The position numbers and the translations under genes were made by a program. Under the pieces are notes generated by a model, which saw nothing but the letters and a program-made list of their open reading frames with translations, was not told the origin of the DNA and made no database searches. Source: Citrobacter rodentium NBRC 105723 = DSM 16636 (lineage in GTDB: Bacteria; Pseudomonadota; Gammaproteobacteria; Enterobacterales; Enterobacteriaceae). Taken from it: DNA of 64,000 bases. The DNA lies in assembly GCF_021278985.1 (NCBI RefSeq), contig NZ_CP082833.1:3596001-3660000 (forward strand), in the 5' to 3' direction. Shown here in pieces: positions 9,085 through 16,850 of the stretch; within the stretch, counting starts at the first letter, position 1, and every line of letters starts with the position of its first letter.

Positions 9085-11133
9085 ATGAACAGATTTTTTA
9101 GGCTTACCGCGTTAGCTGGCCTGCTTGCGATAGCAGGCCAGACCTTCGCTGTAGACGACATTACGCGTGCCGATCAAATTCCGCTCCTTAAGGAAGAAAC
9201 GCAACATGCGACCGTGAGCGAACGTATAACGTCGCGTTTTACGCGCTCGCACTACCGTCAGTTCGATCTCGATGCGGACTTTTCCGCCAAAATTTTCGAT
9301 CGTTACCTGAATTTGCTCGACTACAGCCACAACGTTCTGCTGGCTGAAGATGTGGCGCAGTTCGCGAAGAAAAAAGGCGACATCGGCGATGAGCTACGCA
9401 CGGGAAAGCTTGACGTCTTTTACGATCTCTACAATCTGGCGCAGAAGCGCCGTTTCGAGCGCTACCAGTATGCGCTGAAGGTGCTGGAACGTCCGATGGA
9501 CTTTACCGGCAACGACAACTTTAATCTGGACCGCAGCAAAGCGCCCTGGCCGAAAAATGAGGCCGAACTGAACGCGCTGTGGGACGGAAAGGTAAAATTC
9601 GACGAATTAAGCCTGAAGCTGACCGGCAAAACTGATAAAGAAATTCGCGAGACGCTGACGCGCCGCTATAAATCCGCCATTCGCCGCCTGACGCAGACCA
9701 ACAGCGAAGACGTCTTTTCTCTGGCGATGACGGCGTTTGCCCGTGAAATCGATCCGCATACCAACTACCTCTCGCCACGCAATACCGAGCAGTTTAATAC
9801 CGAAATGAGCCTCTCTCTCGAAGGTATCGGCGCGGTATTACAGATGGATGAAGACTATACGGTCATTAATTCGATGGTCGCGGGCGGCCCGGCGGCGAAA
9901 AGCAAGGCGATTAGCGTTGGCGATCGCATTGTCGGCGTGGGGCAAGCGGGCAAGGGCATGGTCGATGTGATTGGCTGGCGCCTGGATGACGTTGTCGCCC
10001 TGATTAAAGGGCCGAAAGGCAGCAAGGTTCGTCTGGAAATTCTGCCTGCCGGCAAGGGAACCAAAACCCGTATCGTTACCCTGACGCGCGAGCGCATTCG
10101 CCTTGAAGATCGGGCGGTTAAAATGTCCGTGAAGACGGTGGGTAAAGAGAAGGTCGGCGTGCTGGATATTCCGGGCTTCTATGTCGGTCTGACGGAAGAT
10201 GTCAAAGTCCAGTTGCAGAAGCTGGAAAAACAGAACGTCAGCAGCATCGTTATCGATCTGCGCACCAACGGCGGCGGCGCGCTGACCGAGGCGGTTTCGC
10301 TTTCCGGCCTGTTTATCCCTGCGGGTCCGGTCGTTCAGGTGCGCGACAATAACGGCAAAGTGCGCGAAGACAGCGATACCGACGGCGTTGTTTACTACAA
10401 AGGTCCGCTGGTGGTGCTGGTCGATCGCTTCAGCGCATCGGCTTCGGAAATCTTCGCGGCGGCAATGCAGGATTACGGACGGGCGCTGATTGTGGGCGAA
10501 CCCACTTTCGGTAAAGGGACGGTACAGCAATACCGCTCTCTGAACCGTATTTACGATCAGATGCTGCGTCCGGAGTGGCCTGCGCTGGGATCGGTGCAGT
10601 ACACGATTCAGAAGTTCTACCGGGTAAACGGCGGCAGTACCCAGCGTAAAGGGGTTACGCCGGATATCATCATGCCGACCGGGAATGAAGAGACGGAAAC
10701 CGGTGAGAAGTTCGAAGACAACGCGCTGCCGTGGGATAGCATTGATGCGGCAACCTACGTGAAATCGGACGATCTCAGGCCGTTCGGTCCTGAACTGCTG
10801 AAAGCGCACAATGCGCGTATTGCCAGCGATCCTGAGTTCCAGTATATCCTTAAGGATATTGCCCGCTTCAATGCGATGAAGGACAAGCGCAACATAGTCT
10901 CGCTCAATTTCGCGCAGCGTGAAAAAGAGAATAACGAAGATGATGCGATGCGCCTGGCGCGTATCAACGATCGCTTTAAGCGTGAAGGAAAACCGCCGCT
11001 CAGCAAACTCGACGATCTGCCAAAAGATTATCAGGAGCCGGATCCGTATCTTGATGAAACGGTGAAAATCGCGCTGGATCTGGCGCATCTCGAAAAAGAG
11101 AAGCCCGCGGAACAGCCCGCTCCGACAAAATAA
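9085..11133 (+). CDS. prc: Prc (Tsp), tail-specific periplasmic protease
   Basis: C-terminal-processing serine protease of the periplasm; degrades proteins with apolar C-termini, trims FtsI and, with NlpI, destroys MepS. 682 residues from the ATG at 9085. The frame is open from 9037 inside proQ, but 9085 gives the signal peptide (MNRFFRLTALAGLLA..., cleaved after TFA near 22) and has GGAGG upstream. The PDZ domain lies around 240-330 (GIGAVLQM...). The catalytic dyad is Ser452 (FSASASE) and Lys477 (FGKGT), same numbering as E. coli. A terminator follows. Confidence 0.96.
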   Translation: MNRFFRLTALAGLLAIAGQTFAVDDITRADQIPLLKEETQHATVSERITSRFTRSHYRQFDLDADFSAKIFDRYLNLLDYSHNVLLAEDVAQFAKKKGDIGDELRTGKLDVFYDLYNLAQKRRFERYQYALKVLERPMDFTGNDNFNLDRSKAPWPKNEAELNALWDGKVKFDELSLKLTGKTDKEIRETLTRRYKSAIRRLTQTNSEDVFSLAMTAFAREIDPHTNYLSPRNTEQFNTEMSLSLEGIGAVLQMDEDYTVINSMVAGGPAAKSKAISVGDRIVGVGQAGKGMVDVIGWRLDDVVALIKGPKGSKVRLEILPAGKGTKTRIVTLTRERIRLEDRAVKMSVKTVGKEKVGVLDIPGFYVGLTEDVKVQLQKLEKQNVSSIVIDLRTNGGGALTEAVSLSGLFIPAGPVVQVRDNNGKVREDSDTDGVVYYKGPLVVLVDRFSASASEIFAAAMQDYGRALIVGEPTFGKGTVQQYRSLNRIYDQMLRPEWPALGSVQYTIQKFYRVNGGSTQRKGVTPDIIMPTGNEETETGEKFEDNALPWDSIDAATYVKSDDLRPFGPELLKAHNARIASDPEFQYILKDIARFNAMKDKRNIVSLNFAQREKENNEDDAMRLARINDRFKREGKPPLSKLDDLPKDYQEPDPYLDETVKIALDLAHLEKEKPAEQPAPTK

Positions 11134-11138
11134 CCGCA

Positions 11139-11167
11139 CAGGCACAAGAAATTGTGCCTGTTTTTTT
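11139..11167 (+). terminator. Rho-independent terminator of proQ-prc
   Basis: CAGGCACAA (11139-11147) pairs with TTGTGCCTG (11152-11160), 4-base loop, followed by seven T's. Confidence 0.9.
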
Positions 11168-11245
11168 AACAAGCGCATAAACACGTCAGCCAGACGCAAC
11201 AAAATGTAAAGTTGTGTCTTTCTGGTGACTTACAGCCCGCTGATG

Positions 11246-11271
11246 CTTGAAAATAGCCACACTACCCATAC
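11246..11271 (+). promoter_or_regulatory. Sigma-32 heat-shock promoter of htpX
   Basis: CTTGAAA (11246-11252) and ACCCATAC (11264-11271) are separated by 11 bases, close to the sigma-32 pattern CTTGAAA / CCCCATnT. htpX is a known heat-shock and Cpx-regulated gene. A GTAAA half-site, as in CpxR boxes, lies at 11206-11210, but no second good half is visible. Confidence 0.65.
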
Positions 11272-11323
11272 GATGTGGGTAATCGCATAGTGCGTTTTGT
11301 TAAGTTGAGGTTAAAAGAAAATT

Positions 11324-12205
11324 ATGATGCGAATCGCGCTCTTCCTGCTGACGAACCTGGCGGTGATGGTCGTGTTCGGGCTGGTGCTGAGTCTGACCGG
11401 GATCCAGTCGAGCAGCGTTCAGGGCCTGATGATCATGGCGCTGCTGTTTGGTTTTGGCGGCTCCTTCATCTCCCTGCTGATGTCTAAATGGATGGCGTTA
11501 CGTTCCGTCGGTGGTGAAGTCATTGAGCAACCGCGCAACGAAAGAGAACGCTGGCTGATGAATACTGTCGCCATGCAGGCGCGTCAGGCCGGTATCGCTA
11601 TGCCGCAGGTTGCTATCTATCACGCGCCGGACATTAACGCGTTTGCCACCGGCGCGCGCCGTGATGCCTCGCTGGTCGCGGTCAGCACCGGGCTGTTACA
11701 GAATATGAGCCCGGATGAAGCAGAAGCCGTAATCGCGCACGAAATCAGCCATATCGCCAATGGCGACATGGTCACCATGACGCTGATTCAGGGCGTTGTG
11801 AACACCTTCGTTATCTTTATTTCGCGTATTCTGGCGCAGATTGCCGCCGGTTTTCTGGGCGGTAACCGCGATGAAGGCGAAGGCAGCAACGGCAACCCGA
11901 TGATTTACTTTGCGGTCGCGATGGTGCTGGAACTGGTCTTCGGCATTCTGGCGAGCATTATTACCATGTGGTTCTCGCGTCACCGTGAATTCCACGCCGA
12001 TGCAGGCTCCGCGAAACTGGTGGGGCGTGAAAAGATGATTGCCGCGCTGCAGCGTCTGAAAACCAGCTACGAGCCGCAGGAAGCCTCCAACATGATGGCT
12101 TTCTGCATCAACGGTAAAGGTAAATCGATTAGCGAGCTGTTTATGACGCACCCGCCGCTGGATAAACGTATTGAAGCGCTGCGCAGCGGGGAATATCTGA
12201 AGTAA
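11324..12205 (+). CDS. htpX: HtpX membrane zinc metalloprotease
   Basis: Inner-membrane M48 protease that cuts misfolded membrane proteins together with FtsH. 293 residues, identical in length to E. coli HtpX. Two N-terminal helices (about 4-24 and 32-52), the zinc motif HEISH (139-143) with the glutamate ligand later in SRHREFHADAGSA, and two more hydrophobic segments in between. ATG-ATG start as in E. coli. It is preceded by a sigma-32-like promoter and followed by a REP unit and a terminator shared with yebQ. Confidence 0.96.
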   Translation: MMRIALFLLTNLAVMVVFGLVLSLTGIQSSSVQGLMIMALLFGFGGSFISLLMSKWMALRSVGGEVIEQPRNERERWLMNTVAMQARQAGIAMPQVAIYHAPDINAFATGARRDASLVAVSTGLLQNMSPDEAEAVIAHEISHIANGDMVTMTLIQGVVNTFVIFISRILAQIAAGFLGGNRDEGEGSNGNPMIYFAVAMVLELVFGILASIITMWFSRHREFHADAGSAKLVGREKMIAALQRLKTSYEPQEASNMMAFCINGKGKSISELFMTHPPLDKRIEALRSGEYLK

Positions 12206-12221
12206 GCGACGGTTATCACTG

Positions 12222-12254
12222 GCTGGATAAGACGCTCGCTTCGCCATCCGGCAA
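12222..12254. repeat. REP element
   Basis: The plus strand reads GCTGGATAAGACGCTCGC then TTCGCCATCCGGC: a palindromic REP unit with the usual GCCGGAT / ATCCGGC ends, between convergent htpX and yebQ. Confidence 0.75.
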
Positions 12255-12267
12255 AACGGTAACTCTG

Positions 12268-12296
12268 AAAGCGCGTCTACGGACGCGCTTTTTTTA
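12268..12296. terminator. Terminator between htpX and yebQ
   Basis: AAAGCGCGTC (12268-12277) pairs with GACGCGCTTT (12282-12291) and T's follow on +. The T-run overlaps the yebQ stop codon (12294), so it ends htpX transcripts. Confidence 0.85.
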
Positions 12297-13667
12297 CGCC
12301 TGCGCGCGTGGTTGCGTAATCCGTAAGCCGCTGACTATCGCCGCAACGGACGCCAGTATAGCGGCGGCCAGCAGAGAAACGTGGGTGCCGCTATCGCCGA
12401 AATGGTTGAGCATGAGGGCAACCAGCGCCGCTCCCGTACTTTGTCCCAACAGCCGGGCGGTGCCCAGCATACCGCTCGCTCCGCCGCTGCGTTCGCGTGG
12501 GGCGGAAGTAATGATGGTGTGGTTGTTGGGCGACTGGAACAGACCAAAGCCCGCGCCGCAGAGGATCATCGGCCAGATGATATTCAGATCGGCTGGGGCG
12601 GCGGGCAGCATGACGAGAGCAAAAAGGCCGCCAGCCATCACCACCATACCCAGCGCGCCGAGTAATCCGGCATGAACGCGCTTAATCAGATAGCCGGCCA
12701 GCGGCGCCATCACCATCGTCGCCAGCGGCCAGGGGGTCAACAGCAGCCCGGTTTCAACCTCGCTGCGTCCGAGGACGGTTTGCAGATAGAAGGGAAGAGA
12801 TACCATTGCCAGCATCTGCGCGCAGAAAGAGCAGATTGAGGTACAAATAGACAGCGAAAAGAGCGGAATACGCAGCAGGTCGACAGGCAATAGTGGCACC
12901 GGTAAGGCAAGCTGTCGGCGGATAAAGAAAAAGCCTACCACCAGCAGTCCGGCCAGTTCGGCGCCGATCAGGATCAGCGATTGTCCCTGCGCAAAACCGC
13001 TGAGCGCCGAGATCAACAGGCCAAACGTCAGCGCGTTCATCACTGCGCTCGGCAGATCGAAGCGTGGCTTGCTCCCCCTTGAAGCGTTAGGGGGTAAAAA
13101 ACGTATTGCCAGCAGCAGGGCGATGATACCCAGCGGGACGTTAATCAGGAACAGCCATTTCCAGGATGAAATGGAGAGGATGGCAGCGGCAATCGTTGGT
13201 CCGGCGGCGGATGAGACGGCGACGATAAAAGAGTTAATGCCCATACCGCGGCCAAGATGGCGCTGCGGATAAATCAGGCGAATAAGCGCGGTGTTAACGC
13301 TCATCAGCGCCGCGCCGCCGAAACCCTGCGCCACGCGGGCCATCGTCAGCATTTGCAGCGAGTCGGACAGCGCGCAGCAAAGCGAGGCCAGGACAAATAC
13401 TACCAGGCCGCACTTATAAATGCGGCGATAGCCAAACATATCGCCGAGAAACGAAAGGGAGAGCAGCGAGACGACAATGGCGATCTGATAGGCGTTGACC
13501 ACCCAGATCGAGCTGGCGGCGGTGGCCTGCAAATCGGTCGCGATGGTGGGAAGCGCCACGTTGGCAATCGCGCCGTCAAGCACGGCCATTGAGATCCCGA
13601 TGACGATGGTTAAAATTGCGCCGTATCGTTGGGGCAGCGGCAGGCCGTCGGCCTGAGTTATATTCAT
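12294..13667 (-). CDS. yebQ: YebQ, MFS drug-type transporter (DHA2 family)
   Basis: Predicted 14-helix major-facilitator antiporter of the EmrB/QacA (DHA2) group; the substrate is unknown. Typical motifs are visible: motif C-like GISMAVLDGAIANVALPTI in helix 1, GDMFGYRRIY (motif A) and ARVAQGFGGAALM. The ATG at 13667 gives 457 residues as in E. coli YebQ; an upstream TTG (13700) is in frame but gives an unusual N-terminus. It is divergent from kdgR with about 175 bases between. In E. coli yebQ belongs to the KdgR/pectin-type neighbourhood, but I see no clear KdgR box here. Confidence 0.92.
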   Translation of the reverse strand: MNITQADGLPLPQRYGAILTIVIGISMAVLDGAIANVALPTIATDLQATAASSIWVVNAYQIAIVVSLLSLSFLGDMFGYRRIYKCGLVVFVLASLCCALSDSLQMLTMARVAQGFGGAALMSVNTALIRLIYPQRHLGRGMGINSFIVAVSSAAGPTIAAAILSISSWKWLFLINVPLGIIALLLAIRFLPPNASRGSKPRFDLPSAVMNALTFGLLISALSGFAQGQSLILIGAELAGLLVVGFFFIRRQLALPVPLLPVDLLRIPLFSLSICTSICSFCAQMLAMVSLPFYLQTVLGRSEVETGLLLTPWPLATMVMAPLAGYLIKRVHAGLLGALGMVVMAGGLFALVMLPAAPADLNIIWPMILCGAGFGLFQSPNNHTIITSAPRERSGGASGMLGTARLLGQSTGAALVALMLNHFGDSGTHVSLLAAAILASVAAIVSGLRITQPRAQA

Positions 13668-13843
13668 ATAAGTGATGTTATTTGTGAGGAATATGATCAA
13701 GGTAACGATTTTAGCACTGATATTCAGGCGTTATGTCGCAGATTTGTAACGAAGTAAGCAAAGATGGATTGCGGGCGCCGGAGCGTGAAATTATAATAAA
13801 AACTCGTTCTGAATTTTATAAAACACTCGTAATGAGGTGATAG

Positions 13844-14635
13844 ATGGCTAACGCAGATCTGGATAAACAGCCTGATTCTGTATCTTCCGTGCTAAAAGTT
13901 TTTGGCATTTTGCAGGCTCTGGGAGAGGAGCGTGAAATAGGGATTACCGAACTGTCTCAGCGCGTCATGATGTCAAAAAGCACCGTTTATCGCTTTTTGC
14001 AGACCATGAAAACCCTGGGCTATGTGGCGCAGGAAGGGGAGTCAGAGAAATATTCCCTGACCCTGAAGCTGTTTGAACTGGGCGCACGCGCGTTGCAAAA
14101 TGTCGATCTTATCCGTAGCGCGGATATCCAGATGCGCGAGCTTTCTCGCCTGACCAAAGAAACGGTTCACCTCGGGGCGCTGGACGAGGACAGCATTGTC
14201 TACATCCATAAAATTGATTCCATGTATAATTTGCGCATGTACTCGCGCATCGGTCGCCGCAACCCGCTGTACAGCACGGCCATTGGTAAGGTGTTGCTGG
14301 CCTGGCGTGACCGGGATGAAGTCAAACAGATCCTGGACGGCGTTGAGTATAAGCGCAGCACCGGACGCACCATCACTACGACGGAAGAGCTGCTGCCGCT
14401 GCTTGATAAAGTGCGCGAGCAGGGGTACGGCGAAGATAACGAAGAACAGGAAGAAGGTCTGCGCTGTATCGGCGTGCCGGTATTCGACCGTTTCGGCGTG
14501 GTGATCGCGGGTCTGAGTATCTCGTTCCCGACGCTGCGTTTTTCTGAAGAGCGTCTGCACGAATATGTCGCCATGCTGCATACTGCAGCGCGTAAGATTT
14601 CTGAGCAGATGGGTTATAACGATTATCCGTTCTGA
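13844..14635 (+). CDS. kdgR: KdgR, IclR-family repressor of KDG catabolism
   Basis: Transcription repressor that senses 2-keto-3-deoxygluconate and controls kdgT, kdgK, eda and pectin-type genes. 263 residues. The N-terminal winged HTH (about 15-75: ITELSQRVMMSKSTVYRFLQTM) is followed by the IclR effector domain (about 90-255), which has NPLYSTAIGKVLLAW and the LRCIGVPVFD motif around the ligand site. The ATG at 13844 follows a GAGGTGA site. It is monocistronic with its own terminator. Confidence 0.95.
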   Translation: MANADLDKQPDSVSSVLKVFGILQALGEEREIGITELSQRVMMSKSTVYRFLQTMKTLGYVAQEGESEKYSLTLKLFELGARALQNVDLIRSADIQMRELSRLTKETVHLGALDEDSIVYIHKIDSMYNLRMYSRIGRRNPLYSTAIGKVLLAWRDRDEVKQILDGVEYKRSTGRTITTTEELLPLLDKVREQGYGEDNEEQEEGLRCIGVPVFDRFGVVIAGLSISFPTLRFSEERLHEYVAMLHTAARKISEQMGYNDYPF

Positions 14636-14652
14636 TCGACGCCAGATTGTAA

Positions 14653-14683
14653 AAAACCAGCCCGATTGCAGGCTGGTTTTTTT
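14653..14683 (+). terminator. Terminator of kdgR
   Basis: AAAACCAGCC (14653-14662) pairs with GGCTGGTTTT (14671-14680), then more T's. The A-run on the other side lets it also serve minus-strand yobH. Confidence 0.88.
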
Positions 14684-14702
14684 ATGCTCAATATCCTGGC
14701 GC

Positions 14703-14942
14703 TTAGCCCTTATCGACGACAACCGTGCTTTTACGCAGTAACGGGCAGTCCGTCAGGCCGATGATTCCGCTATCAGAATGGACATATTGTGCGGTCGCAG
14801 TCCCGCGGGCGGTGAGGTATTTGCACTGAAGTCCAAGCCCTGCCGCATTCACCATGCTGCCAATCAGTATGCCATAACCGCTCAGCAATAACCCAATCCA
14901 GACCAGCGCAAGCACCACGACGGCGCGAATAATTATACGCAT
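14703..14942 (-). CDS. yobH: YobH, small membrane or exported protein
   Basis: 79-residue protein of unknown function, collinear with E. coli YobH (IIR.....ALVWIGLLLSGYG, then NAAGLGLQC.YLTARGT). The N-terminal 25 residues form one hydrophobic helix, signal anchor or uncleaved signal. Two cysteines (LQCKY and TDCPL) may form a disulfide. It is transcribed away from mgrB, with about 157 bases between the two starts. Confidence 0.9.
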   Translation of the reverse strand: MRIIIRAVVVLALVWIGLLLSGYGILIGSMVNAAGLGLQCKYLTARGTATAQYVHSDSGIIGLTDCPLLRKSTVVVDKG

Positions 14943-15020
14943 TACAACCTCTTTTTCTTCTCTGCTACGCTGAGCTTAGCGTTTACATTTCTTGAAACAA
15001 GTGAATGATTCCTAAAAAGA

Positions 15021-15026
15021 TACAAT
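15021..15026 (+). promoter_or_regulatory. Probable -10 of mgrB
   Basis: TACAAT lies about 74 bases before the mgrB start with no good -35 at normal spacing, which fits an activator-dependent promoter. PhoP control is known in relatives, but I cannot find a clean pair of GTTTA repeats here. Confidence 0.35.
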
Positions 15027-15099
15027 CTCGCTACAGTTAGCCCCGGTTTAAGATAGGAATGGTAAGCTGGCAGCCTAAGAGGTTGATGCGGAGAGCGGA

Positions 15100-15246
15100 G
15101 TGAAAAAGTTTCGATGGATAATTCTGGTCATGGTTGTTGTACCTGTATGTCTGCTGCTGTGGGCTCAGGTGGTCAACCTTATGTGCGATCAGGATGTACA
15201 ATTTTTCAGCGGAATTTGCGCCATCAATAAATTTATCCCCTGGTGA
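15100..15246 (+). CDS. mgrB: MgrB, small membrane feedback inhibitor of PhoQ
   Basis: 48-residue inner-membrane peptide that inhibits the sensor kinase PhoQ; its loss causes polymyxin resistance in Klebsiella and relatives. Too short for most ORF calls. GTG start (15100) after GGAGAG, MKKFRW cytoplasmic tail, one helix (about 6-25), then a periplasmic tail with the two essential cysteines (Cys29 in NLMCDQDVQFF and Cys40 in GICAINKFIPW). One residue longer than the E. coli 47-mer, the extra residue being in the helix. It appears intact. Confidence 0.95.
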   Translation: MKKFRWIILVMVVVPVCLLLWAQVVNLMCDQDVQFFSGICAINKFIPW

Positions 15247-15320
15247 TGCCATTTCGGCATCCGTTGATTTCCTTCCTCTGTAGCAGTGGTAGAATGCGCC
15301 GTCTACTTTGAGGTGGTGAA

Positions 15321-15608
15321 ATGAACGAAGTTGTAAATGCTGGCATACTGAATTTTGCGTCTTTGATAGTATCAATGGTGGTACTTGTTGTGGGGCTGGC
15401 GCTGTGGTTCTTTGTTAACCGCGCCAGTTCGCGCGCCAACGAGCAGATTGAGTTGCTTGAAGCATTGCTCGAACAGCAGAAAAGGCAAAACGCGTTGCTG
15501 CGCCGTCTGTGTGAGGCGAATGAGCCGGCGAAACCGGCTGAGGCGCCCGCGACGGCAAACGGCGGCAAAACGGATGATGACATCATCCGTCTGGTCGCAG
15601 AGCGTTAA
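15321..15608 (+). CDS. yebO: YebO, small membrane protein with coiled coil
   Basis: 95-residue protein of unknown function. One N-terminal membrane helix (about 12-32), then a charged helix NRASSRANEQIELLEALLEQ with heptad-like leucines, a low-complexity Ala/Pro stretch and the conserved end DIIRLVAER. Matches E. coli YebO throughout except the linker. It follows mgrB by 74 bases in the same orientation. Confidence 0.92.
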   Translation: MNEVVNAGILNFASLIVSMVVLVVGLALWFFVNRASSRANEQIELLEALLEQQKRQNALLRRLCEANEPAKPAEAPATANGGKTDDDIIRLVAER

Positions 15609-16263
15609 GCCCTTCAGCGGGAAGTGAGCGACGCCGCGTCTTGCGGGTCGCTCCTTCCTGTTCCGACATGATGCACATAATCAGTGCATGTCCTTCCCGC
15701 TTCGCGCATGAGATAATTTCATCGAACAATGAAAGCGTTAACGGCCCGGGCCGTGAAATTATATTTCCCGACGGGTAAATAAAACGATCTTCGTTTTTAT
15801 TGTAAGCGTCATTGTTTTATTTTTAGCGAAACGTTTCTCTCCCTTTTTTTGTGCATTGTCATCATTCCTTCATTAAATTAGTGCATAAGATTGAGGGTAA
15901 TCGCGACGGGATAAAATGTATGTTGAATATGCAACTATCCCTTTTTTGCGTTAAGACAATTTATGCATAACAAAGCAAAATTTGTGCAAACGACGCAGGC
16001 GGACAAAAGGTAGCCGGGAGAAGCTGGCGGTTCTGAAAATCCTGGTCTATGGTTATGAAGTCCTTGTTGCGCAACCGTTCCGGCGTAGTTGCCGAAACGC
16101 CGCGAGACTCATTCGGTATCAATGTTGACGCATAACTGTGCAGTCGCTTGTTATCGACTTGCGAGATTTGTGCGACGGATCGAGACACGTTTAAAAATGG
16201 CTTGCCATAATTAACGTTGTATGTGATAACACGTTTTGGGTTAAACGAGGTACAGTTCTGTTT
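15609..16263 (+). other. Long gene-free leader upstream of yobF-cspC, highly structured
   Basis: About 650 bases without a credible gene. The first 150 bases hold consecutive inverted repeats: 15620-15632 with 15647-15658 (12 pairs, one bulge), ATGCAC/GTGCAT (15671-15689), TTTCAT/ATGAAA (15717-15734), the perfect palindrome ACGGCCCGGGCCGT (15741-15754) and ATAATTTCA/TGAAATTAT (15713-15721 and 15754-15762). An A/T hairpin (15778-15801) could be a terminator. The rest is AT-rich and presumably carries the promoter and long 5' UTR of yobF-cspC. The first hairpin may terminate yebO, although its T-run is poor. Confidence 0.5.
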
Positions 16264-16407
16264 ATGTGTGGCATTTTCAGTAAAGAAGTCCTGAGTAAAC
16301 ACGTTGTCGTTGAATACCGCTTCTCTGCCGAACCTTATATTAGTGCCTCAAGCAGTAATGTCTCAGTTTTATCTAAGTTATGCCTGCGGGCGAAGAAAAC
16401 ATTCTAA
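16264..16407 (+). CDS. yobF: YobF, small stress-linked protein upstream of cspC
   Basis: 47-residue protein, starting MCGIFSKEVLSKHVVVEYRF and ending LCLRAKKTF, closely matching E. coli YobF. In E. coli it accumulates after heat and other stress by post-transcriptional control; its molecular role is unknown. The stop is 12 bases before cspC, so both lie on one mRNA. It is below the usual ORF length cut-off. Confidence 0.92.
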   Translation: MCGIFSKEVLSKHVVVEYRFSAEPYISASSSNVSVLSKLCLRAKKTF

Positions 16408-16419
16408 GGAATTTTGCAA

Positions 16420-16629
16420 ATGGCAAAGATTAAAGGTCAAGTTAAGTGGTTCAACGAGTCTAAAGGTTTTGGCTTTATCACTCCTGCAGACGGCAGCAAA
16501 GACGTGTTTGTACACTTCTCTGCAATCCAGGGTAACGGCTTCAAAACCCTGGCTGAAGGCCAGAACGTTGAGTTCGAAATTCAGGACGGCCAGAAAGGCC
16601 CGGCTGCTGTTAACGTAACCGCTATCTGA
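16420..16629 (+). CDS. cspC: CspC cold-shock-family RNA-binding protein
   Basis: 69-residue single CSD protein; constitutive RNA chaperone that stabilises rpoS and other stress mRNAs and melts RNA hairpins. RNP1 (KGFGFIT, 16-22) and RNP2 (VFVHFSAI, about 30-37) are intact. The ATG at 16420 follows AAGGA; an upstream in-frame ATG at 16414 adds only two residues and is less well placed. A strong terminator follows. Confidence 0.97.
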
Positions 16630-16675
16630 TCGACACCTCTCATTTGATGCGCTCAGGCGCAGCAATCTCAGATTT

Positions 16676-16701
16676 AAAGCCTCGCAGATGCGGGGCTTTT
16701 T
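16676..16701 (+). terminator. Terminator of yobF-cspC
   Basis: AAAGCCTCGC (16676-16685), loop AGAT, GCGGGGCTTT (16690-16699), then T's: ten pairs with one G-U. Confidence 0.92.
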
Positions 16702-16850
16702 AATTCAGATTCCTTCAAAATATTACAAAACCTTCCTCCGTTAGTGATTTGTTGCAAAGCCACACCGTTATTAGCATTGTTCTCACCGCTTTCCGGCGGA
16801 ACTTCCCGTTAAATCATCCACCTGACCAGAAAAGCGAAGCGGGAGTAACG

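Noticed and set aside
9838..11202. 454-codon antisense ORF inside prc
   Set aside because: It is a shadow of a GC-rich real gene; prc has an intact signal peptide and catalytic dyad, and the antisense frame shows no domain or ribosome site.
13668..13843. KdgR operator between yebQ and kdgR
   Set aside because: AT-rich repeats are present, but none fits the KdgR consensus well enough to annotate.
14943..15060. PhoP box for mgrB
   Set aside because: Single GTTTA motifs occur at 14981 and 15046, but no direct-repeat pair with correct spacing to the -10 was found.
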